From Pseudomonadota bacterium (lineage in GTDB: Bacteria; Pseudomonadota; Alphaproteobacteria; Sphingomonadales; Sphingomonadaceae): DNA of 46,225 bases. The notes beneath the pieces are model-generated. The model was not told the origin of the DNA. It searched no databases and saw nothing but the letters and a program-made list of their open reading frames with translations. Location: contig JAEZCZ010000024.1 in the NCBI GenBank assembly GCA_023433305.1, forward strand, positions 1 to 46,225, given 5' to 3'. Below, one piece after another: positions 1 through 8,206 of this stretch (position 1 is its first letter; each line of letters opens with the position of its first letter). Made by a program: the position numbers and the translations under genes.

Positions 1-140
1 CGCCGAGGGAGACCGCCGGTCCGGGCCCGCGCCCCGTCGTTCGCCCGTCGCAGCCCGAGCCTTCCCGCCCCGCTGCCGCGAGATCTCGCGAGACCGACGC
101 TCCTCGACCGACGCGCCTCGATCCCGAGAAGCTGCTGTAG
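1..140 (+). CDS. C-terminal end of an unidentified Pro/Arg-rich protein (5' cut by window edge)
   Basis: The frame starting at base 3 is open from the window edge to a TAG at 138-140 and encodes about 45 residues rich in Pro, Arg and Ala, ending in Leu-Asp-Pro-Glu-Lys-Leu-Leu. No domain is recognisable. Such low-complexity tails are common at the ends of sphingomonad proteins, but an open frame this short in GC-rich DNA can also occur by chance. The following hairpin at 155-182 could serve as its transcription end. Function unknown; even its reality as a gene is uncertain. Confidence 0.35.
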   Translation, partial: PRETAGPGPRPVVRPSQPEPSRPAAARSRETDAPRPTRLDPEKLL

Positions 141-149
141 CCCGAATGT

Positions 150-182
150 AAAAAGGCCCCGGCGTCGAGCGACGCCGGGGCC
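150..182 (-). terminator. Rho-independent terminator of the small exported protein gene
   Basis: A perfect 12-bp stem (155-166 with 171-182) closes a four-base GAGC loop. Read on the minus strand it is followed by five T (complement of 150-154), the classical layout, so it terminates the minus-strand gene ending at 207. On the plus strand no T-tract follows, but the hairpin may also slow transcription arriving from the ORF ending at 140. Confidence 0.8.
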
Positions 183-206
183 GTCTCCATCACCATCGGC
201 CGTGTC

Positions 207-419
207 TCAGGGGCTGACGGGCAAGTCCTGCAACCGGCTGTTGGAGCCTTCGGAGGCGATGATCGCGCGCATCAGCCCGGGCGTCAGCTTGGTGATGGCT
301 TTGGTGAGGCCAGGGGGAACCTCGCTGCTCCGCTGCGGCGTGCCCGCTGCGGCGAGCGCCATCGACGGTACCGCCGTCGCCAGCACGAAAATGCCCGCGC
401 CCTTGATCAGTCTGTGCAT
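207..419 (-). CDS. Small exported protein of unknown function (70 aa)
   Basis: Encodes 70 residues. Residues 1-24 look like a Sec signal peptide: Arg and Lys near the N-terminus, a hydrophobic stretch, then Ala-Leu-Ala-Ala. The mature part of about 46 residues has no Cys and no known domain. The ATG at 417-419 has an AAAGGG-like ribosome binding site about 8 bases upstream, and a strong terminator follows the stop, so the unit looks like a monocistronic, probably real gene. I do not recognise the family. The overlapping plus-strand frame (202-459) lacks a signal or RBS and is taken as its shadow. Confidence 0.6.
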   Translation of the reverse strand: MHRLIKGAGIFVLATAVPSMALAAAGTPQRSSEVPPGLTKAITKLTPGLMRAIIASEGSNSRLQDLPVSP

Positions 420-564
420 GTCATCGACCCTTTATTGCTTTGGGGGACCGCATCCATAATCGATGTGCCCATTTCGACGCCGACATTGCGACATGGAGAG
501 CCACCCTTCCGACACTTCGAGGCGCGCTTTTCGGTCCTCTCGCCGATGCGTTTCGGGCCGGCGA

Positions 565-590
565 CGAAGCGAGCGAGCCCGCTCGCTTCG
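565..590. repeat. Perfect 11-bp hairpin in the pagL-like upstream region
   Basis: Bases 565-575 pair perfectly with 580-590 around an AGCC loop. It lies about 75 bases upstream of the PagL-like start in a 244-base gap (420-663) that otherwise shows no gene. No T-tract follows on either strand, so it is not a standard terminator. It could be an mRNA leader element or a dispersed palindrome. Confidence 0.4.
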
Positions 591-663
591 CTCTTCCAGA
601 CGTTGTCCGCCGATCAGTCAGCCTGAAAGGTTCGAGACAGCTCCTCGATGCTAAAGATGCCTC

Positions 664-1197
664 ATGCGCCTACCCATCCTCATCCCGGCCGCTTCCATAT
701 TATTAAGCCTGGCAGCACCGGCGGCCGCTCAAGAGATCTTCGCGGGTTTCTACGTCCATGAAGTGGACACCCCGTTCTCCCTTTCGGTCGGCGAGAGTGG
801 AGTCGACGTCGCGGCCGGCTATCGTTTCGCACCTAGCGAGGTGCTCCGCTTCATCGGCCGCCCGCAGCCTTACCTGCATGCTTCCGTCAACAGCGCCGGA
901 GACACCTCGTTCGCCGGTGGAGGGCTCAGTTGGAGGCTTGGCGAAGGACCGGTCTATGTGCGTCCGGGTGTGGGCCTGATCATTCATGACGGGCCGAGCT
1001 CGCGGATCGTCGACGGCCGCCACACCGAACTCGGCAGCCGAGTCCTCTTCGAACCCGAACTCGCCGTTGGTTATCGCCTCGACGAGCGTGTCTCGCTCGA
1101 GGCGAGCTGGGTCCACATTAGCCAGGCAAGGCTGTTCAATCGCCGGCAGAACCCGGGAATAGACATGATCGGGCTGCGGGCAAACTTGCGACTCTAG
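664..1197 (+). CDS. PagL-like lipid A 3-O-deacylase / acyloxyacyl hydrolase family outer membrane protein
   Basis: A 177-residue protein with a clear signal peptide (residues 1-22, ending Ala-Ala-Ala-Gln) and alternating beta-strand character, fitting an eight-stranded outer membrane barrel ending in Leu-Arg-Leu. PagL enzymes remove the 3-O-linked acyl chain of lipid A at the outer membrane. The active-site segment lies near the C-terminus: His151-x-Ser153 matches the catalytic His-x-Ser of PagL, and Asn-Pro-Gly-Ile-Asp follows where PagL has Asn-Asp-Gly-Ile-Glu. The Asn after the catalytic Ser is Gln here, and the Glu of the triad is Asp. Whether it still deacylates is open. It stands alone, convergent with the DUF1993 gene; the RBS is weak. 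Confidence 0.7.
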   Translation: MRLPILIPAASILLSLAAPAAAQEIFAGFYVHEVDTPFSLSVGESGVDVAAGYRFAPSEVLRFIGRPQPYLHASVNSAGDTSFAGGGLSWRLGEGPVYVRPGVGLIIHDGPSSRIVDGRHTELGSRVLFEPELAVGYRLDERVSLEASWVHISQARLFNRRQNPGIDMIGLRANLRL

Positions 1198-1267
1198 ACG
1201 TCGGACCTTCGCATTTCCCTTTTTTCGGCCCTCCGCCCTCCGCGCCGGTTTCGTCCGATTTCCCTTC

Positions 1268-1825
1268 TCACCCCGTCGGCTCGGGACGCAGGTAAGCAAA
1301 CATGTGTGCCACGTAGTCTGCCTTCCCCAATGGGATGCCTTCCGCGCGCAGGATTGCGTAGGCGGCCATCACGTGGAAATAGAACTGCGGCAGGGCCCAA
1401 TCACGCACGTACTGCTCGGCCGTGAGGTCGAACACCATCCCTTGCGGAAGAGCATGCGCGATGGGAGTGGCGAGATCGACGGTCGGCATATCCGTTGCCG
1501 CTGCTTCGATTGCCGCGAGGGTTTCGGTTATCCGCTCCCGAGCGTCGGCCATGGAGCCCGGCGCCTCATATCCATTGCGCCCCTCGTCGAGCAGGACTTC
1601 CAATGATGCGGGAAACTTTTCTTCGCGCAGTCGGCACACACCCTCGTGTGCCTGCACGCAAGCGAAGCGAACTTGTGTGGCAAGCGGAAACATGTCGTCC
1701 GAAAGCCGCGCTCTCATCAGGGCATCCGCACCGCCCGTGCCCACCGCAAGCTGGGCCTTTTCCAACCAGGCCAACAACGCGCCGAGCATCTGTTTGTAGG
1801 TCGGGAGGAGCATGTCGGGTAGCAT
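1268..1825 (-). CDS. DUF1993 domain-containing protein
   Basis: A 185-residue protein matching the DUF1993 family over nearly its whole length; the signature near the C-terminus is Phe-Tyr-Phe-His-Val-Met-Ala-Ala-Tyr-Ala-Ile-Leu-Arg followed by Gly-Lys-Ala-Asp-Tyr. The family is widespread in bacteria and fungi, predicted helical and possibly related to DinB four-helix bundles; its biochemical role is not known. I chose the ATG at 1825 because family members begin only a few residues before the Tyr-x-x-Met-Leu segment; the frame stays open to a GTG at 1897 that has no ribosome binding site. No partner gene is evident. Confidence 0.75.
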   Translation of the reverse strand: MLPDMLLPTYKQMLGALLAWLEKAQLAVGTGGADALMRARLSDDMFPLATQVRFACVQAHEGVCRLREEKFPASLEVLLDEGRNGYEAPGSMADARERITETLAAIEAAATDMPTVDLATPIAHALPQGMVFDLTAEQYVRDWALPQFYFHVMAAYAILRAEGIPLGKADYVAHMFAYLRPEPTG

Positions 1826-1941
1826 CGCGGCAATCTCTTGAAGGGACCGAAAGGGTGGTGTCGAGACAATACTTTTGGGTCTCAGGACACGTGCCACGTC
1901 CGGGCGATCGGGCCAATTGCCTTTCTCGGAAACCTAAGAAT

Positions 1942-1953
1942 GGTAGCGCTACC
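1942..1953. promoter_or_regulatory. LacI/GalR-type operator (perfect 12-bp palindrome GGTAGCGCTACC)
   Basis: GGTAGCGCTACC is a perfect inverted repeat with the central CG pair typical of LacI-family operators; near-identical sites control xylose and glucan genes in Caulobacter and xanthomonads. It lies 93 bases upstream of the GH3 start, with a possible TTGACC -35 element immediately after it (1956-1961). No LacI-family regulator gene is in the window, so the factor must be encoded elsewhere. Confidence 0.65.
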
Positions 1954-2031
1954 TATTGACCCGGTACTCGCTGCAGGGCACTCCTATCTCCGAGAGTGAA
2001 GCCGGCGGTCCTGCCATCCAAGCCGGCCTGT

Positions 2032-2036
2032 GGAGG
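2032..2036 (+). promoter_or_regulatory. Strong Shine-Dalgarno (GGAGG) that sets the GH3 start at 2046
   Basis: GGAGG lies nine bases before the GTG at 2046-2048, which begins a signal peptide. The longer frame opening at 1956 has no such site and would place 30 non-signal residues in front of the export signal. Confidence 0.75.
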
Positions 2037-2045
2037 GGAAAGCCT

Positions 2046-4730
2046 GTGAAGTATCGTCCCGCGCGGCTAGCCGCACCTGTAATATTGGCGCTGACCACGC
2101 TTACAATTGCCTGCGCTTCTCCTGCCGGGACGCAATCGACCGCCGCCGCGCCCGCACCTGCAGACAAGCCCCCCTATCTGAATACCGCGCTCGATTTCGA
2201 GGCTCGCGCGGCGGATCTCGTGTCGCGCATGACGCTGGAGGAAAAAGCCCACCAGGCCGGGCACACCGCTCCCGCGATTCCCCGGCTCGGAGTTCCTGCC
2301 TACAATTGGTGGAACGAGGGCCTCCACGGTGTTGCCCGCGCCGGCATCGCGACCGTCTTCCCGCAGGCGATCGGTATGGCCGCGACCTGGGATACCGAGC
2401 GGATGCACGAGGCCGCGGACATCATCTCCACAGAGTTTCGCGCCAAGTATCTCGACACGCTGCAACCCGACGGTTCGAGCGGCTTCTACCAGGGGCTGAC
2501 GGTGTGGTCTCCCAACATCAACATCTTCCGCGATCCGCGTTGGGGCCGGGGTCAGGAAACCTACGGCGAGGACCCGCACCTTACGGCCGAAATCGGCAAC
2601 GCCTTCATCACCGGCCTCCAGGGGAGCGATCCCAAGTTCTACAAGACCATCGCCACCTCGAAGCACTACGCAGTGCATTCGGGGCCTGAATGGGGCCGGC
2701 ATGAGCAGGACTTTTATCCGACGCCCAAGGACCTCGAGGAAACCTATCTCCCCGCCTTTCGTCAGACGGTGACCGAGGCGAAGGTCGGCTCGATCATGTG
2801 CGCCTACAACGCGCTCTACGGCGTGCCGGCTTGCGCCAGCCCGTTCCTGATGCAGGAAAGGCTGCGTGACGACTGGGGCTTCGATGGTTATGTCGTGACC
2901 GACTGCGGCGGCGCCGCGAACATCTACCGGGAAGACGCGCTCGCCTACGAAACGGATCGCGTGAAGGGCGTCGCGCTCGGCTTCAAAGCCGGGATGGATG
3001 TTATCTGCGGCGACTACCGCAACAATCTCGATACCGAACCGGCGCAGATCGTCGAAGGCGTCCAGACAGGGGCGCTGCCCGTAGAAGTGCTCGATCGGGC
3101 GCTCGTACGCCTATTCACCGCCCGGATGAGGCTGGGCATGTTCGATCCGTACGAAACACTCCCATGGGCGGGCATCACCCGGGAAGACTTCGACACGCCC
3201 GAGCATCGCGAGAAGTCGCTCGAAATGGCGCGGGCCTCGATGGTCCTTCTCAAGAACGAGGGCGACCTGCTACCCATCAAAGGCGCGCCGCGGCGGATCG
3301 CCGTCCTTGGCCCGAATGCCGACAGCTTCGACACGCTGGTCGGCAACTACTACGGCACCCCTTCGCACCCGATCACCGTGCTCGACGGCATCAAGGCACG
3401 CTTCCCGCAGAGCCAGATCGACTACGTGCAAGGCACGGGGCTGATCGGTGCGCCGGAAGCTGCCGTCGAAGGCGATGTGCTTTGCCTCGATGCCGCCTGC
3501 ACGCAGCCCGGTCTGCGGGCCGAGCACTTCGCCAACCGCAATCTCGAGGGCTCGCCTTCGGAAACGAAGGTAGAGGAAAAGCCTTACGTCCAGTGGCGCA
3601 GCGCCGGCCGCGAAAGCTCCATCCGCTGGACGGGCTTCATCAAGGCGCCCGAAACCGGCACCTACAGCTTCCGCTTCGCCACCGAAAACGGCTATCGCGT
3701 CTATGTTGACGGCAAGCCGGTGGTCGAGGAATGGGGCGTGGGCGACGCGCCCTCGATCCTTTCGGGAACGACGCAGCTCGAGGCAGGCAAGATCTACCCG
3801 ATCCGCGTCGAAGCCTGGCAGCGCGGCCAGCGCGGTGAACAGTGGCTCGTCTGGAACCGGCCGAACGACACCGGCGTTCGTGCTGTGGAAGCGGCGAAGA
3901 ATGCCGATCTCGTGATCTTCGTTGGCGGCCTTTCCGCGCGGATCGAGGGCGAGGAGATGCGGGTTGAGGCCGAGGGCTTCGCTGGGGGCGACCGCACCAG
4001 CATCGCCCTGCCCAAACCCCAGCAGGAGCTTTTGAAGCAGGTCCATGACACCGGGAAGCCGCTGGTCCTGGTGCTGATGAACGGAAGCGCGCTGGCGGTG
4101 AACTGGGCCGACCAGAACGTTCCGGCGATCGTCGAGGCCTGGTATCCAGGCGGCAGTGGCGGCCAAGCCGTCGCGGAGCTTCTGGCTGGTGACTACAGCC
4201 CCGCCGGGCGCCTCCCGGTGACGTTCTACCGCGACCTCGACGGCCTGCCGGCCTTCACCGACTATTCGATGGAAAACCGCACCTACAAGTATCACGAAGG
4301 CGAGGTGCTCTATCCATTCGGCTATGGGCTCAGCTACACCCGCTTCGCTTATACGAATCCCCAAGCAACGGTGAACTCCAACGGGACGGTTACCGTCTCA
4401 GTGGACGTCGCCAACAGCGGAGCCGTCGACAGCGACGAGGTCGTACAGCTCTATCTCTCGCGGGCGGACCTGCCTGATCAGCCGATCCGCTCCCTCGCCG
4501 GCTTCGACCGGATCCACCTCGCGAAGGGAGAGAAGCGCACCGTCACCTTCACGCTGGACGAACGCGCGCTCAGCACGGTGGATGCCGAGGGCGTGCGTGC
4601 CGTCCATCCGGGAAAGGTCGATCTGTGGGTCGGCGGAGGGCAGCCCGTTGCACGCCCAGGCCTCGCGGCAACACCCGGCGCATCGGCCAGTTTCACGCTG
4701 ACAGGCGCCGCGCGGCCGCTGCCGAAATAG
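2046..4730 (+). CDS. Glycoside hydrolase family 3 beta-glycosidase with PA14 insert (beta-xylosidase/beta-glucosidase type), exported
   Basis: An 894-residue enzyme. Residues 1-25 form an export signal ending in Thr-Ile-Ala-Cys, an imperfect lipobox, so it may be a periplasmic or outer-membrane lipoprotein. The N-terminal GH3 barrel contains Asn-Trp-Trp-Asn-Glu-Gly-Leu-His-Gly and Trp-Gly-Arg-Gly-Gln-Glu-Thr, the pattern of the beta-xylosidase/arabinosidase branch. Asp286 in Tyr-Val-Val-Thr-Asp-Cys-Gly is the expected nucleophile. A PA14 carbohydrate-binding-like domain sits at about residues 485-605 inside the C-terminal alpha/beta domain, followed by a fibronectin type III-like end (about 760-890). 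It should release terminal sugars from plant-type oligosaccharides. It has its own LacI-type operator and no sugar transporter or catabolic neighbours; exact substrate cannot be told. Confidence 0.9.
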   Translation: MKYRPARLAAPVILALTTLTIACASPAGTQSTAAAPAPADKPPYLNTALDFEARAADLVSRMTLEEKAHQAGHTAPAIPRLGVPAYNWWNEGLHGVARAGIATVFPQAIGMAATWDTERMHEAADIISTEFRAKYLDTLQPDGSSGFYQGLTVWSPNINIFRDPRWGRGQETYGEDPHLTAEIGNAFITGLQGSDPKFYKTIATSKHYAVHSGPEWGRHEQDFYPTPKDLEETYLPAFRQTVTEAKVGSIMCAYNALYGVPACASPFLMQERLRDDWGFDGYVVTDCGGAANIYREDALAYETDRVKGVALGFKAGMDVICGDYRNNLDTEPAQIVEGVQTGALPVEVLDRALVRLFTARMRLGMFDPYETLPWAGITREDFDTPEHREKSLEMARASMVLLKNEGDLLPIKGAPRRIAVLGPNADSFDTLVGNYYGTPSHPITVLDGIKARFPQSQIDYVQGTGLIGAPEAAVEGDVLCLDAACTQPGLRAEHFANRNLEGSPSETKVEEKPYVQWRSAGRESSIRWTGFIKAPETGTYSFRFATENGYRVYVDGKPVVEEWGVGDAPSILSGTTQLEAGKIYPIRVEAWQRGQRGEQWLVWNRPNDTGVRAVEAAKNADLVIFVGGLSARIEGEEMRVEAEGFAGGDRTSIALPKPQQELLKQVHDTGKPLVLVLMNGSALAVNWADQNVPAIVEAWYPGGSGGQAVAELLAGDYSPAGRLPVTFYRDLDGLPAFTDYSMENRTYKYHEGEVLYPFGYGLSYTRFAYTNPQATVNSNGTVTVSVDVANSGAVDSDEVVQLYLSRADLPDQPIRSLAGFDRIHLAKGEKRTVTFTLDERALSTVDAEGVRAVHPGKVDLWVGGGQPVARPGLAATPGASASFTLTGAARPLPK

Positions 4731-4752
4731 GAACTGCTCGGGCTCTTCCGTG

Positions 4753-4781
4753 GGGTGCAAGGCTTGGCTGGCCTTGCATCC
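4753..4781 (+). terminator. Hairpin after the GH3 gene, possible terminator
   Basis: An 11-bp stem with one G-T pair (4753-4763 with 4771-4781) and a seven-base loop starts 22 bases after the GH3 stop. No T-run follows, so intrinsic termination is uncertain. The rest of the 200-base gap to rpiB shows no gene. Confidence 0.4.
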
Positions 4782-4930
4782 TCGACGAGCGCGGATGCAC
4801 GAGCTTGGCCAAAAGCGCCAACGGCGGGCCGAAAGACCGCCGGGACCTGCGTGATATCCAAAGCCACGCTCTTGATGAACAAAGCCCATTTGCGGTGGCG
4901 CCTCGCGCGCGCTCGCACTATGTGCGCCCC

Positions 4931-5374
4931 ATGAAGATTGCATTGGCTTCCGACCACGCAGCTTTCGGACTGAAAGGTGAGCTGGCCCAGTGGCTGCGCG
5001 AGCTCGGACACGACGTCACGGATCTCGGGCCGGACGGCATCGAGTCGGTCGATTACCCGGACTACGGCTACAAGCTGGCGCGATACGTCGCGGCGGGTGA
5101 GGCCGATTTCGGCATAGCCGCGTGCGGCAGCGGGATCGGCATCTCGATCGCAGTCAATCGCGTGCCCCAGGCGCGCTGCGCGCTGGTGTCGGAACCACTT
5201 TCGGCGCGGCTCGCGCGCGAACACAACGACGCCAACGTGATCGCGCTGGGTGCGCGCCTCGTCGGCCTCGACATGGCCAAGGCCTGTGTCGAGGCTTTCC
5301 TCGCCACTCCTTTCGCCGGAGACCGCCACGTGCGGCGCGTCGAAAAGCTTTCCCGAACACCGCAGGACGCCTGA
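4931..5374 (+). CDS. rpiB: Ribose-5-phosphate isomerase B
   Basis: A 147-residue RpiB/LacAB family protein that interconverts ribose 5-phosphate and ribulose 5-phosphate in the pentose phosphate pathway. Ser-Asp-His-Ala (residues 7-10) binds substrate, and Cys65 in Ala-Ala-Cys-Gly-Ser-Gly-Ile-Gly is the expected catalytic base; the length is normal. The ATG at 4931 directly begins the conserved Met-Lys-Ile-Ala-Leu-Ala-Ser-Asp start; the reading frame opens 100 codons earlier but that part is non-homologous. Three bases separate it from glyA, a pairing common in alphaproteobacteria, implying co-transcription and linking pentose supply with one-carbon metabolism. Confidence 0.93.
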   Translation: MKIALASDHAAFGLKGELAQWLRELGHDVTDLGPDGIESVDYPDYGYKLARYVAAGEADFGIAACGSGIGISIAVNRVPQARCALVSEPLSARLAREHNDANVIALGARLVGLDMAKACVEAFLATPFAGDRHVRRVEKLSRTPQDA

Positions 5375-5377
5375 TTC

Positions 5378-6691
<1,314 letters not shown>

Positions 6692-6697
6692 GCTGTC

Positions 6698-6913
6698 GTG
6701 CCCAACGAACCGATCGACAACAAGATTCTGACGGACGCCGTCGACGAGATCAAGGCGATGGGCAAGGAAGGTCTCGCCCACCCCTCGACCAAGCCGGTCG
6801 TGGTCGGCGGCGCGATCGGTGCGCTGGCGGCGGGCCTGCTGCCTGTCGTGACGTGGCCGATCGGCCTCGTCGCGGGCGCGGGCTTCATGCTCTACAAGCG
6901 GATCCGCCCCTAG
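6698..6913 (+). CDS. Small glycine-rich membrane protein of unknown function (71 aa)
   Basis: Starts at GTG 6698 behind an excellent GGGAGGT ribosome binding site overlapping the end of glyA. Residues 1-33 are hydrophilic and acidic/basic; residues 34-63 form one or two hydrophobic segments built on Gly-Gly-Ala-Ile-Gly-Ala-Leu-Ala-Ala-Gly and Gly-Leu-Val-Ala-Gly-Ala-Gly, with a Pro-Val-Val-Thr-Trp-Pro turn between them, so a membrane hairpin is likely. It ends in basic residues. I do not recognise a named family. Its position, six bases after glyA and three before nrdR, makes co-translation with both likely. Confidence 0.75.
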   Translation: MPNEPIDNKILTDAVDEIKAMGKEGLAHPSTKPVVVGGAIGALAAGLLPVVTWPIGLVAGAGFMLYKRIRP

Positions 6914-6916
6914 CCC

Positions 6917-7378
6917 ATGCGCTGCCCCTTCTGCGCCCACGACGACAGTCAGGTCAAAGACTCCCGCCCCACCGAAGACAACACCGCGATCCGCCGTCGT
7001 CGCCAATGCGAAAGCTGCGGGGCCCGCTTCACGACCTTCGAGCGCGTGCAATTGCGAGAGGTCGCAGTGGTCAAGAGCGGCGGAAAGCACGAACCTTTCA
7101 ACCGCGCGAAGATCGAGCAATCCGTCGCCCTCGCTTGCCGCAAGCGCAACATCGAGCAGGAGCGGATCGACCAGCTCGTCTCCGGGATCCAGCGCCAGGT
7201 CGAAACGGCGGGCGAGACAGAGATCTCGTCCTCGCGCATCGGTGAGATGGTCATGGAAGGCCTGCGCCAGCTCGATTCCGTCGCGTACATCCGTTTCGCC
7301 TCGGTCTACCGCGATTTTTCCGAAGCCCGCGATTTCGAGGAATTCGCCAGCAGCGTGCGCGATGTCGGCGCGAGTTGA
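6917..7378 (+). CDS. nrdR: Transcriptional repressor NrdR
   Basis: A 153-residue NrdR, the nucleotide-sensing repressor of ribonucleotide reductase operons. The zinc ribbon has Cys3, Cys6, Cys31 and Cys34, with the conserved Asp-Ser-Arg and Arg-Arg-Arg-x-Cys-x-x-Cys context. An ATP-cone domain follows at about residues 48-138 (Val-Val-Lys-x-Gly-Gly-Lys-x-Glu-Pro-Phe). NrdR binds paired boxes upstream of nrd genes when loaded with dATP/ATP; no NrdR box is evident in this window. The linkage to glyA is common in alphaproteobacteria. It overlaps the next gene by 17 bases. Confidence 0.96.
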   Translation: MRCPFCAHDDSQVKDSRPTEDNTAIRRRRQCESCGARFTTFERVQLREVAVVKSGGKHEPFNRAKIEQSVALACRKRNIEQERIDQLVSGIQRQVETAGETEISSSRIGEMVMEGLRQLDSVAYIRFASVYRDFSEARDFEEFASSVRDVGAS

Positions 7379-8099
7379 GGCTCCCGTCATCGTCCTCGTC
7401 CGCCCGCAGCTCGGGGAGAACATCGGCAAGGCGGCTCGGGCGATGCTCAATTTCGGCCTCACCGAGATGCGCCTCGTCGAGCCGCGCGACGGGTGGCCCA
7501 ACCCATCCGCCGGCCCCGCGGCATCGGGCGCCGATGAAGTGCTTGCCGGTGCTCGCGTCTATACGACCCTAGCTGACGCCGTATCCGATTGCGCGCATGT
7601 CTATGCCACGACGGTGCGCAAGCGCGGCGTGACCAAGCCGGTTTTGACACCGGAAGCAGCAGGGCATGAAATCGTCCGTCATAAGACGCGCAGTGCCATC
7701 GTGTTCGGTCCCGAGCGATCGGGCCTCGAAACCGAGGATGTCGCCTTGGCGCGTGCCATCGTCACGGTACCGATCAACCCTGCCTTCGGTTCGCTCAATC
7801 TCGCGCAAGCCGTGATCCTTTGCGCGTACGAGTGGTCGAAGCAGTTCGGAAGTGCCGGTTTGTCACAGCCCCCGGCCGAAGAGCTCCTCCCCCCTGCTCC
7901 CCAGGAAGAGCTGGAGGGAATGATCGCCCACCTTGAGCGCCTGCTCGCTCCGCGCGGCTTCTTCCGACCGCAAAGCCGCGCGGCGGCAACGCGCCGCACC
8001 TTGCGCTCGATGCTCACCAAACCGGGCTGGAGCCACCTTGAAGTGCGCACGATGCGCGGCGTTCTGAGCGCCCTGGAAAAGCCGCCACGCGATGCGTAA
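7362..8099 (+). CDS. SPOUT-fold RNA 2'-O-methyltransferase, TrmJ/TrmH type
   Basis: A 245-residue protein of the SpoU/TrmJ group. The start Pro-Val-Ile-Val-Leu-Val-Arg-Pro-Gln-Leu-Gly-Glu-Asn-Ile-Gly contains motif 1, with Asn and Glu that hold substrate RNA; Val-Phe-Gly-Pro-Glu-Arg-Ser-Gly-Leu is motif 2 and Pro-x-Asn-Pro-x-Phe-Gly-Ser-Leu-Asn-Leu-Ala-Gln-Ala motif 3, forming the trefoil knot that binds S-adenosylmethionine. TrmJ methylates the 2'-OH of nucleotide 32 in tRNA; the exact target here is inferred only from family. Start chosen at the ATG inside the end of nrdR (17-base overlap), since upstream codons are antisense-like shadow of nrdR. Confidence 0.88.
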   Translation: MSARVEAPVIVLVRPQLGENIGKAARAMLNFGLTEMRLVEPRDGWPNPSAGPAASGADEVLAGARVYTTLADAVSDCAHVYATTVRKRGVTKPVLTPEAAGHEIVRHKTRSAIVFGPERSGLETEDVALARAIVTVPINPAFGSLNLAQAVILCAYEWSKQFGSAGLSQPPAEELLPPAPQEELEGMIAHLERLLAPRGFFRPQSRAAATRRTLRSMLTKPGWSHLEVRTMRGVLSALEKPPRDA

Positions 8100-8206
8100 T
8101 TACAATTTGCGACCTTCGCGAGTTTGCCACCCGCGTTGATTTCGATAGGGTGTCGCCTGCGCAGACAGTGCGCTCGAATGGCATTCTTGGGGGATGAAAT
8201 ACCGAG

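Noticed and set aside
703..1299. Minus-strand frame of 198 codons opposite the PagL-like gene
   Set aside because: The plus-strand product has a signal peptide and a PagL active-site pattern; the opposite frame has neither a domain nor an RBS.
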